A DNA stretch of 64,000 nt from Tretioscincus oriximinensis (Eukaryota > Chordata > Lepidosauria > Squamata > Gymnophthalmidae), in NCBI GenBank assembly GCA_022410635.1, contig JAJVDF010000298.1:1347755-1411754 (forward strand), in the 5' to 3' direction. Below the pieces are notes generated by a model. The model made no database searches. It worked only from the letters and a program-made list of their open reading frames with translations, and was not told where the DNA came from. Every line of letters starts with the position of its first letter. Position 1 is the first letter of the stretch. This document shows, in pieces, positions 35,501-47,500 of this stretch. The position numbers and the translations under genes were made by a program.

Positions 35501-38500
35501 ATTTTCTTTCCAGATCTTCTCTCAAGCCACAGGCTGCCAGTCTTTTGCCAGTTGATTCTCAAAGTTGGAAACTTCTTGAACTATGTAAGCAATGTTTTAA
35601 AACATATATTCTAGTTCGCATTTGTTGCCATAATGCAGTTTTCCACATCCTGACAGTTTAGTTTTTAATTGTGTCCTTTGGGTATACGATGGTATAGAAA
35701 TGTAAATAAAAAAATAATATAAAATGGGGGTAGACTTCAAAAAAGTAGCTGTGTTAGTCTGAAGATGTACAATTGTCTATGAAAGCTCATTCTTCCTACT
35801 TTCTTGAATGTCTCTTAAGGTACTATGAGATCCCCTTGTTAGACAACTGCACTGGAGCTGGACTTTGCTAGTTGGATGACTTAGTTAGGGTCTTGAACTC
35901 ACCTGTTCTTTGGCCTCTGGAGGGCTCTGAACAAGGTATCTTCATACTGCAACATTNAATGTAGCAACGTGTAACTGGGTCCTTCCAGTGGTCCACCAAG
36001 CTGCAGAAGCCTTGACAAAGGACACTGCAAAATGCCCTTTCCACACTCAGTTCTGGGAGTTCCTCATGCTAAGCTTCTCACTTCCCCCCTATTTCACTTC
36101 ATCACATTGGACATAGTATTGGAAATGGCACTCTAGCCAACCCAGTTTTGTAGTAGACTCATATTTTAAAAAATATTCTTTCTTCCTTTATTAGGGAAGC
36201 CATACTGGAGATGCTGACGGCTTCAAAATTGGCACATTGCTCAAACTAACAGAGACAAAAGCAAACCAAACCCGCATTACTTTGCTGCATCATATTTTGG
36301 AGGTATTTCATATTTTGCCTGCAGGAATTCTGTGTGTACTTTGAAACCCCGTTATAAGAAATGCCAAGGGGTCAGGTGGATTTGTTAATTATAGTGAAAT
36401 TCTGTTATAACAAAGCACATTGTAACCAATGTTATTCTTACACCCTGAAACTTTCAGATTTGTTTGTTATTCTGCAGATTTCTTTACATTGGGGTTCTTA
36501 ATAATGGGATTTCATCCGCTTACATTTCTTATTTCCATCCATGTACAAATTACAAGATTCAGTGCATAATGCTAAAATACTTTTGCTATCAGACCTGTTT
36601 ATTTTCCTCTGGATTATGACCAAATGTATTTAATTAAAGGCTCCAAAGGACAAACAGTAGTTTATGTCTAGATAGCTTTTACATGAAGAATGGACAACGC
36701 CTCATAAAGTTCTGACTCTGGTTAGATTTTTAAGGTTACATATATCTTAAAACCAGTATTCAATCTTAGTATAGCAATGCTCTGATCCTTTCTATTAAGC
36801 TCAATTTCAGAAAGGCTTGGCTTCAGTAAAATTATTTATAATCCTATGTATAATAATTTGATCTGTTTCCTGCAAATTTTCAAGTAGTGCAAAATCATGT
36901 TCTATAACTACTGCCATCAAGCCCATATTTGGGCTGTATTTTGCCAATGGACTGTAATTTACTTTTTTACTTTATTTATTTATTTATTTTACTTCCCATC
37001 TTCCCTCAGTATTGAAGGGTGCCATATATCCCACAATCTAACCCACAAACATGCACAATGTCAGCCCACATTCCAAGCTCTCTCCAAGATGCACCTTGAC
37101 CTGGTGTAGAGGTCTTGGTGGTCAAAAAGAGGCTGTGTCCAGAGACAGAGTCAATAATTGGATTGAAAGTTGAATTTCTATTGCATTTGCCTCACCAGCC
37201 TCTTAGATAAACTGGCAGATGATAAATCAGAAGGGCTATGCTATATAAATAATTTGTACTGAGAAACCATGAGAATGTTGATGTTCACATGCTCATAAGC
37301 TCCCTTGCCTCACAAAAGGGGTGTGTATTGAAGCTTGATGCTGACAGCAGATGAACCAGTAGCCTTTAGGAGAAGGGACTATTGCACTTCCTCTTGACAA
37401 CCAGCAAACAAAATGGTTGCCAGGAGAGAGTGTCACACAATTGGAAAACCTCCTTTGCAGAAAACTGCCAGAATGACAAAATCTGGAACAAACTGTAAAA
37501 ATATGAACAGAACGTTTCAAAGCCAGAAAACCGATTAACTGGATTATCAGGAAAATCGGGAATAAACAAGGACTATGTGGATACAGCCCAAGAGTCTTCT
37601 TCTGTTGACACTTGGAACTCCCTGCCTCCAAACCAGTGATTCCCAACCTTTTTTGGCCATGCCCCACCTAAACGTCTTTAAAATCCCAATCCCCCCCTCC
37701 CCCCCGGATGTATGATTCTTATTATTAAAAAAAGTGAACTCCTATTCACATGGAGGAAGCCTATTCACATGGCCATTAGCTTGGTCTAAATAAGCTTGCA
37801 AATTCTCTAATTGCCCCCCTCAAAAATCAAATTGCTCCCCTGTGGGGCGTGTGGCCCACATTGGGAACCAGGGCACTAAACTTTGTAATAATGTAACTTT
37901 GGCCAGATCGTTAGAGTTTAAAGAGGCCTTAGGGATTTGCCTCTTTTGTATTATGCCCTTTTTTAACCTTAAAAATTATGAGTTTACAGCAGATGTTTCC
38001 CTACAAGGAAGAGGAAGCATTCTCTGCACTTAGTGGGGAAATAGACCATCTGGAACCATTCCAGCTGGAATGGATCCTGGCAGGAATGATCCATCTGGCC
38101 CAGAAAAGCTCCCTTTACATCTGGACAGTTTGCTTCAGGACAGGTCTCACATCACTCTGGCTGCCCCACAAATCGCGTGCATTTTCTAATGTTCTGTGCT
38201 CTGTATCACTCAGTAATTCCTTAGTGTGTTAACTGGTAGTAAACTTCTGTATACAAATCAATCATTTGAAGCTAATTCTTCTCCCTTTGTTTCTTTTTCT
38301 TCAAACAAGGAAGTGGAAAAAAATCATACAGATTTGCTGCAACTTCCCAAAGACCTTGAATATGTTTCAAAGGCAGCTGGGTAAGGATGTGTTGTGAGTC
38401 TGTGATCTGTTTGTACACCTGTTCATTATACAAAATTGCCTCCATGCACTTAGAAGAAGAATCTGGTTTTTACACTCCGCCGTTCTCATCCAAAGGGATT

Positions 38501-41500
38501 CAGAGTGACTTATAAGGTTAATTATCACTTGAAGGCTTACATCTATTCTATCTTCCTCACCAGGTTAATGGTCGTACTCATTTATCTAATTGAAGTGTGG
38601 ATTGTAAATTTATTTTATTTAAATAGCTGAGTTGGCTAGAGCTGAAGGGTCAGTAAAGGGCACTCACCCCTCTCCACAGCTGGTACAGTGCCTCAAAACC
38701 AGATCTCTCAGTTGGAAGACCTGCTCTTAACAGCTGTAGCATTCATGCCCTTATGCTGCTGAATACTTCGGCTGTATCCCTGAAGGAGTGAGATGAAGTC
38801 AAATCTAGAGNGGCTCATATGGAGTATGTTTAAATTATTGCTGTAGCAGGAGTGATGGATGAAGACCATATGGTCCTGCTACAGCAATAGTGTTTCAAAA
38901 GAACATTGCTGAAGGGAGTTTCCCATCAAAGCATTGAGGTGTCTGTATAGGGGTCTTTCCAAAGGATCAGAATGATCCTAGAAGTCAGCCATTTTCAGTC
39001 CTTCAGTAAAGTGGTTTTTCCCTTCTTCCACTTGAGGCTACCCTAATGTAATTGGTGGGCCACTGTGTGAGACAGAATGCTGGATTAGATGGGGTATGGA
39101 CTGATACAGCAGGGATCCTCCAGTTTTGCCTGCCCCATCCATATGGGAGAGGAGACTCAAGTGAGCTGCCTTGAACCATCTGAAGAATATTTCAGTCAGC
39201 TTAACAAATAGTTGACACCTGAAATGGGTGTAGTGACTCACAGGCCTGTACATGTGAATGCATTATCCCACGGCACTCAGGTGTTTGGCTATTCAGCTTG
39301 CATTGCCTTAAGAATTCTGTGGGGCACTTGTATAAGATGCAGCCTTGGCTTCCCTCCTTCCCCAGTCTGGAATCATGGGTAGGTTTTTTTTTCTTACATT
39401 CGGGTAAAAACATTAAAAAATGAGTTTTTTCTTCCCGAGATGCTTTTTCACCCTTCTCTCTTATGGTGGGAGTTGCCACACTTCTGTAATATCCAGGTAG
39501 GACTGGGAGCAACTCAGTCAATTGCCTGAATACCTGAATACATGTAGGCAGAGTTGCACTATANCAGTGGTAATGCAGAGACTCTTTAGACCAGGGTGGG
39601 GAAGGGCAGCCCATTGGCCACAACGGCCTACAAAGCCCTTTCATCAGTCCTGCAAAGACTTCCTAGATCCATCCACTGGCATGCCCCTGTCTCTGCACTC
39701 CTGATCTCCGCTGACACCCTCTTTACTTGTAGGGGCATCAGCAAGCATCAAGAGCATGGTGGGCATCAGGAGGGGCATGTCTCAAAGATTGACACTGACA
39801 GTATGTGTCAGGAGGGGCATGACTCGCAAATCACCTCCATTTCCTCATAGGGATGTCAGCTTTGTATGTAAAACTGGGTTATCCTGGTGGGGGAGGGTCT
39901 GGGCAGGGACAGGGGCCTGGGGGAGGGCCCTCAATGATTTTGCAAATGCCAAAATTCCTCCTGGCTGAAAAAGTTTCACCACCCCTTCTTTAGGTGATAG
40001 GGGAAGAGTGAGTCTTCAGTTGGATCAAAACATGGTCTAATGAGATCAAAGACAGAATTCTAGTCAGATCTGCTCCTTCTGTCTCTGTGCAGCCAGTATT
40101 CTGCATTGGGTGAATATTCACATGTGGCCACAGAAACCTGAAACTATGTTTCTTTCCAGAATCAACCTTGATGTCATACATTCCGAATCTAGTTCCAATA
40201 TGAAAAAATTGCTGGAACTTGAGCGGAAGTTGTCGCTGTCAATAGAAGAAGTGAAAATTCAGTACGGAACAGCTATCCAGGTTGGCAAAAAATATGCTCA
40301 TATTTTATTCATTTATTTACTTAAAAGATTAATATATCATTTTCCATTGAAATAGTAATCTGTACATATAATAAAATGCGTATCAAAGAGTCCAACATTC
40401 CGAGAAATAAAGAACAATGACAGAGCTTGGAATTTTGGCAGCCTCCAGAGACCAGAATCCTGGGTTGGAAACTGGCTAGAAGGAAAAAAAAAGAGGGAAA
40501 TAATAAATGAACAGGGTAGGAAGGTGTGAAAAGTGGAATACCCCAGGTCCAATACTGGGAAGGAAAGGGATGAAGAAAGGAAGAACAAAGGAAGAAATTG
40601 ATGAAAAATGGAAGGGAAGAAAGATAAAGAAAAAAAGGGAAGGAAGAAGAAAAAAAAGAAAAGTGGAAAGAAAGAACAAAAATAAGCAGCAAGTGAAAGA
40701 GGGATGGGAGGGNACAAGGGAGGGAATAGGTGGAAGCATAGATGGATGAAAGNGGGAGGAGGGACTAGATCCCGTTGCATTACCGTAACGCAACTGTGTA
40801 ATTTTACTAGTGTCTAATATAATGAAAGACTTGTGCAAGTTTGACGACACAGGTTTTTATTTGTTGGCTGACCCACATGTCACTCATTGCTTCTAAAAGG
40901 ACTGTATTCCCTCCCCTATTCCTGAACCTTGGCCCAATAAGGCTGCTACTTCTCTGGCAGCCTTCACTTTATCTGGTGCTGCTGAAGCCCAGCATGCTGT
41001 GCTGGGATGAAAATGGGGGAAGGAGGTAGCAGTGGCATCATTGGTTAGAGAGGTCAAGGAAGGGGCTGGGTAGCCACGACACTCGAGGTTGTTGAGATGG
41101 AGAAAAAAGCAACTAGGACACTCCTGACTGGCAAACGGATCAGGATAGTGAGCGGGCTGGTAGGCCATCAGACTACTGCTCCCACCCTTCCAAGCGATAA
41201 AGTTCTAGAGTCCGTTGCATTTTTTCCAACAGGCTCTAAGATCTTGTAATTATATAATATAATTATTTACTTCTTTAGTTCAGTCCAGTAGAATGGGGAA
41301 ATAGTCCAGAGAAAAAACCCTGGATTATCTTCAGTCTTACAGCCAAAGATGAAGATAAAAACAGAGACATAAATTCACTCTCAGAAGTTCTGGGGAAAAA
41401 GAAAGGTTTTCTATCAGTGCATAAAATCCCAACATGTAGGATGAATATCAGAAGGAGGGCTATTTCAGATGGTGGATATTTTGCACTTCTGGTGTGTCCT

Positions 41501-44500
41501 GCACTTTATTTTCCAGGGCAACTTTTTAAAAAACATTCTCTTTAATATCTTTCAGGATAGCATAAAAGCAAACAAGAAGTTAGAGCAAGACTTTGAAGCC
41601 ATTGAAACCAAGAAGTCAGAGCTGGCCATCTACCTCTGCGAGGATCCAAGCAAACTGTCTTTGGAAGAAATATTTAGTACGATGAAGACTTTCAGGGATC
41701 TCTACCTCAAGGCATTAAAGGTTTGGTTTTAAGAATGTTAGAAGTGCTATCCGCTTTCCCCTACCAGACTGCAAAGGCAAAACAAAATTTTGTCCATCTC
41801 TTGTCATCTTCATGTGTCACATGTACTTTGTTTGCAGGAAAACAAGGACCGAAAAGAGCAAGCAGCGAAAGCCGAGAAAAGGAAAAAGCAGTTGGAGGAG
41901 GAAGAAGCCAAAAGGCCAAAGGGAGAACAGGGGAAAAACGGTAAGTTACCTGTGCCAGCAGTCTGTTTGGAGATAGGCCCAATGGAGTTTAAGGAACATC
42001 CTAACTTGTGGGATTGACAGGAAGGTTTTTCCACTTGAACTCAGAAGATTCTAGTCATTAGATACAAAGAGATGCTGGTACTTTGTTTCTCATATCCAAT
42101 TGTGTATCTAGTTAGGGGTAGGCTGACCAGATGATCCTTTTGGGGGGGAGGGGGAAACCCAGTTTTGGGGTGTCTCCCAGTTTTTGCTGAGGAAAAGGTT
42201 TTTCAAAAAAAAAAAATTTAAAAAAAAATTCCTCAGCAAAAACCGGGAGGCACCCCAAAACTGGGTTTTCAAACACCATCCCCCAAAGGGGTCATCTGGT
42301 CATCCTAGCTAGGGNGGCTCATAACATCTTATAGATTAACAAGGCCTTCAGCCTTGAAAGCTCTGATTGAACTATATAAAATCATGCATTGGATAGATAA
42401 GGTGAATAGAGAAAAACTTTTCTTCTCTGTAACACACAGCTAGAAGTAGAGAGCAGATGAACAGAAGAGTTAGAGCAGACAAAGGAATGTTTTGTTTGTT
42501 TGTTTTACCCAGAGTCACTGGGCTATGAAATCTACTTCCAGAAGAGATCATGATAGTTAGCAGCTTGAAGATAGGATTAGACAAATTCATGGTAGCTACT
42601 AAGGTGGGTGTCTTGATACTGCCTTCAGGATGGAACAAAAGACAGTATTCATGGAAAAAAGTTGCAGGTTTGCAGCCAAGGGAGATGAAGATTTTGTCTT
42701 TGGAACGGAATCGGCCACTGTTCGAAACAGAATGCTGAACTGCTGTAGAAAGGTTGTGGCCCAATTCAGCAGGGCTCCTCTGATGTTCTTATGCAAGAAA
42801 AGGGTAAGCAGCATGAGCTTTTGTAGCGAAGTCTGTTTCCTCAGCTGCACCTGAAGAAAGCTGATGTTGCCTACCTTTTTGCATGTTAATGTCTAAGCTG
42901 CCCTGAGACCCCCCTTGCTAGATATTCTGAATTCAGACTTAACACGGCCTTCTCTCTGAAATTTGCACTTGCAGTTAAAAAAGGGGCCGCAAAGCAAGAA
43001 GAGGTGTGTGTTATTGATGCTTTGCTCGCGGATATCAGGAAGGGGTTCCAACTGCGGAAGACAGCCAGAAATAAAGTTGACTCTGACACTCCTGCCAAGA
43101 CCTCTTTTGGTCATCCTCCGAAGGGGAAAGACACTGGTAAGAACAAAACTGCCGGTCATCTCCATTGGCTTGTTTAGAAGCCAAGAAAATCCCTTGGCAG
43201 AGTTTTCTTCCTCTTGAAACTGGCAAATGTTTACTTGCTTGCTTTCGTTTGCATTTCTATTTTGCCTTTTCCCCTCTTTCTAAACCCTTTGGATTACAAG
43301 TGATTTTGCTACACTCTACTTTTAGGAAAAACACCACGTGATGTGCCCCCATGTGGCAAAAAGTAGAATTTACTGTTTCATAGGATGTAACTTCCTAGTT
43401 CTAAGTTGGCCATTTGAAAAGTCATGTGCTTTTGAGTCATGTCCCCAACCTAGAGGTGAGATTGTATCCTCATGCACAAGCCTTTTAGCAGTTCTTCTAA
43501 TAATGATGAACAGTGAGTTGCAGTTGGCACACAGTGTTTAACATGCTTTTGCCATCAAACACTGATTCTTCCCTTAGCTCTCCTGTTGCACTGTTCCATG
43601 AGGCGATATGATAACACAGTTTTGTACACTGGCTTCTGGTGATTGGTTCGCTTAGGGATATGCGTAAGCTAAAATTTAGTAATTTAGTGGGAACTGAATC
43701 CAAAACCTTTGGTTCAAGTTCAGTTTGGCCCGTATTTTTTTTAACAATAAGGTGGTTCAGTTTGCATGGAGGCTGTAGCAAGCCACCTTGGTCCACTTGG
43801 TTTATTACAACTTTTTCCATTCAGGTTTGATTTGTGTCATAGTTTTGCAAAAGAACCACCAAAATGATCCAGTTCGCATAGGAAAATACCAGTTCACTAG
43901 AAACTGCAGATCAAATAAATCCCTTTGGGATATCTATAATCCCAATTTGTTCTTCTATTTGCTTTTTATTTTAATACTAATGGAGGATGCTTATTGCCAG
44001 TGTGCAGCGCAATGGGTGACTAGCCAAGTGGCGGTGTGGGTGCTCTGCCTGGTAGCTCACAGGGATGCATTGCAGAGGTGAGCGTGAGGCCGCTAGTTGG
44101 GCAGTGGGATGTGGACAGTATACCCAGTTCTCGCAGGCATCCTGTGATGTGGGCTGTGCTGGGTTGGGTCATTCTGTGACCTGCAGGTACACTGACCACC
44201 CCAAACATTTTGGAGATGGCTCTTCTGGGGATGATCAGCCAATCATCTCCATTCAAGGTGATAAGACTACATGTTTCCAGATCGCCATGACACATTTTAA
44301 TAATAAGGAATTTAATTTATTCTTGATCAAGAATTAAATTAAAGTCCATTTCTGAATTTGGTAGTTCTGTTTATCAGTCACACTGGGATTCAAGTGAAAG
44401 GTCTTATAAAATATTTTTAAAATAAATATGTGCTTGGAACACACTTTTACTCTATCATTTGAGATGTTGTTTGAGAATTTGTTGTCTGGCTAGTAAAGAA

Positions 44501-47500
44501 ATTTCTCTTTCATACAGTCAAAATTTGGTAATGATCTAGAAAATTTAATTCAGACTTTCCTTCCTGGGTGGTTTCCTCTATGCAGAAATTTATTTAACCA
44601 TATTATAACATCTGCTGAAATTCTTTCTTCTGTACCACAACTAATGCAGAAACTATATCCTCTTTTCCATTTCACTAACTCAAATGAATAATAGAAAACA
44701 TATGTAAATTTTATCCAAAGATGTGTTCTTTTTTGCTGGTAAGGTAGATAGCCCAAACTAAATAAATGTAAGTCTTGTACTGAACCTTGTGTATTTCACT
44801 GATTAGCAGGTCAGAACATCCAGCCTACAAAACAGGAAAACACAGTGACTGTACAAGATAAACCTGGAGGTCAAGAAGAAAAAACAACTCTTTCAGAAGC
44901 TCCTCTCAAAAATGTTCAGCAGGAAGTTGTCACTGGTTCAGTTCCTTCCTGTGAATCTCTTGATAGCATCAGAAATGAGACAATTTCTCCCGTCCAGCCA
45001 CAATCTGAGAAAAATCCTATAGACTCAGGTTCCTTGGAAACTATCAGAGGAATTCAAAAGGAAATGAAGCCACATGAGACAACAAAGTCCCATTGTATCC
45101 CTGATCAAGTAGACTACAATGATTTGGTATTGTCTGAATCAACCTCTTCTATAAGATTTGTAAGTAGTGATTCTGGGATCTCAACAGGATTGGAAAGTGA
45201 TGTTGGTCTACTCAATTCAGAAGTCACAAACATCAGAACTGAAGGTACATTCTCACAGGACACCTCCAACTCAAATGATATCAGCATCATGGATGAGAAA
45301 AACTCAAACAATATCAGCACCATGGATGAGAAAAACTCAAACAATATCAGCACCATGGATGAAAAAACCCCAAACAGTGTCAGCACCATGGATGAGAAAA
45401 ACTCAAGCAATGTCAGCACAATGGACAAGAAAGACAAAAGAATAGAAAGCATGCCTAGGAATACCAAAGGACTACTGACCCCAGAGGCAGCAAACCATCA
45501 AACCTCTGGGAAAGCAGAAGTCACAAAAGAAAATGAAGGCCCTTCCATAGAGTCTCTACTAGACATATCTCAAGAGAGGTCCTTCTCAGAGGACACAGTA
45601 ACAGATTCGTCATGTTCAGCAGCAGTTCCTTCTGAGTCGACCCTTGCTGAAAAGGATGTCCAGCGAAGTTCAACCAAACGTAAGAAGAAGAAAAGACACA
45701 GCAAGAGTAATTCAAGTAAGTAATGTGGGTTGTTGATCCCTGAAGCTTTTAAGTTCAAGCCAAGGTGTCTATCCCACCTGAAATTTATCAGTCCCATTCA
45801 TAGTCTTCATACAGACATGCTGTTGTGTTTTTTAAAGACTAGCTATAGAATGCCCAAAAAACTTGTCCCGTTTAGAGACAGCTGCCTGCCTGCCTTGAAT
45901 AGCACAGGAAATATTGTTTTTCATTATATTTTAGCATCTTCCTGAAGCTAAGTGTAACCAAACACAGAACTTCCTGACTTAATTTCATTTTTGTTTCCTG
46001 GTGGTAATAATAAGATGGAGCTAACTGATAACGCTCAGAGCTAACTCAGTTCGAAAATAAAGATTTTAGTCATCATTTTTTGCTGAAGAAAACTTGGTTC
46101 CTGCTCCATTTAGACTATATCTTAGGCCCTTTCTGCACAGGGCTTTGCAGGCCTCAACTCTGCCACAGTCTACACTAACATGTGGTCAGCTGTCCTCTAT
46201 TTGGAATACAATTTTGAATGAGGTTAGGCTGACCAGAAGACCCCTTTTGGGGGGNGGTGAAAACCCATTTTTGGGGTGCCTCCTGTTTTTTGCTGAGGAA
46301 AATGTTTTCCAAAAAATGTTTTTTTTTTTAACTTTTTTTTTCCTCAGCAAAAACTNGGAGGCACCCCAAAACCGGGTTTTCCAATTCCCCCCACCCCCAA
46401 AAGGGGTCATCTGGTCAGCCTAAATGAGGCCCAATACAGAAAGGGCCTTAGAAATGTTTTCACTTTCTTTTCACTGTACAAACATGCTCAATAACTGAAA
46501 CGCAGTCTTAATGTATCATATTAGTAAATACTTAATTCTATATACTAACATAGTCAGAACAAAGAATAGTTGCCTGAGCTGTACATCTAACTCCACTTTA
46601 GAGTTTGACTGTGTGCACAACTAGCAAAAAATGTGTCTGTTACTTCTTTGTGCATTAACACACTGGAAAAGTCTAATTCCATTTAGATGGCAAGCTATAA
46701 ATACAGGATAGAAATTGCTGAGAAATTCATGATTAAAAAAATGGAAATGAAATTATTTTGGTGAGAACATCCCTATTCTGAGACACCGTGTAGACCTGTG
46801 GTTCTATCGTGGGGCATAACCCTCACGGGGGGGCAATTTGATTTTTAAGGGGGGACAATTCAAGAGTGAGGGCCCCCATATACAGTATATGAATATATAT
46901 TGTGATATACACTGAGGGGAATCAGGATTTTAATGATGCTTAGGTAGGGCGTGGCCAAAAAAAAAGATTGGGATCCATTGCTGTAGCAGAAGTGACCAGC
47001 AACTGAGAGTCCATCATGAGGTGTTTCAGTTGCTACTAGAATAAATGCCTAAGTACCTCTTCTCAGTTTTAGGAAAAGCCAGGAACCCATTGCTTACAAG
47101 TAAGGATTTCACATTTGTTTTCTTCTTGAGAATGCCAAGAAACAACTAGTGGGCCACTGTGTGGGATTGGAAACTGGAGTAGATGGACTGAGCCATGATC
47201 CAGTAGGGCTCCTTTTAATTCATGGATGACTGGCATATCAGTTACTATTACAATGGGTGCCTGTAGGTAGGATGCAAGAAGAAAATTNAAAAAAAAACAT
47301 GAAAAGCAGTTCTCCTGGTATGAGGGCTTTACCTTTCCATAAAAAGGATAAAATGATTTCCTTTGATTGCCCCAACTGGTGACTTTTCCTGAACGAAGAA
47401 TTTTTGTATCATTTACATGGTTTTTCTGCCTTCTGGGGATTATGCAGAACTTATGAAGATATGTCTCAAGGTCGTATCATATATAGAATTACGGCTAGTC

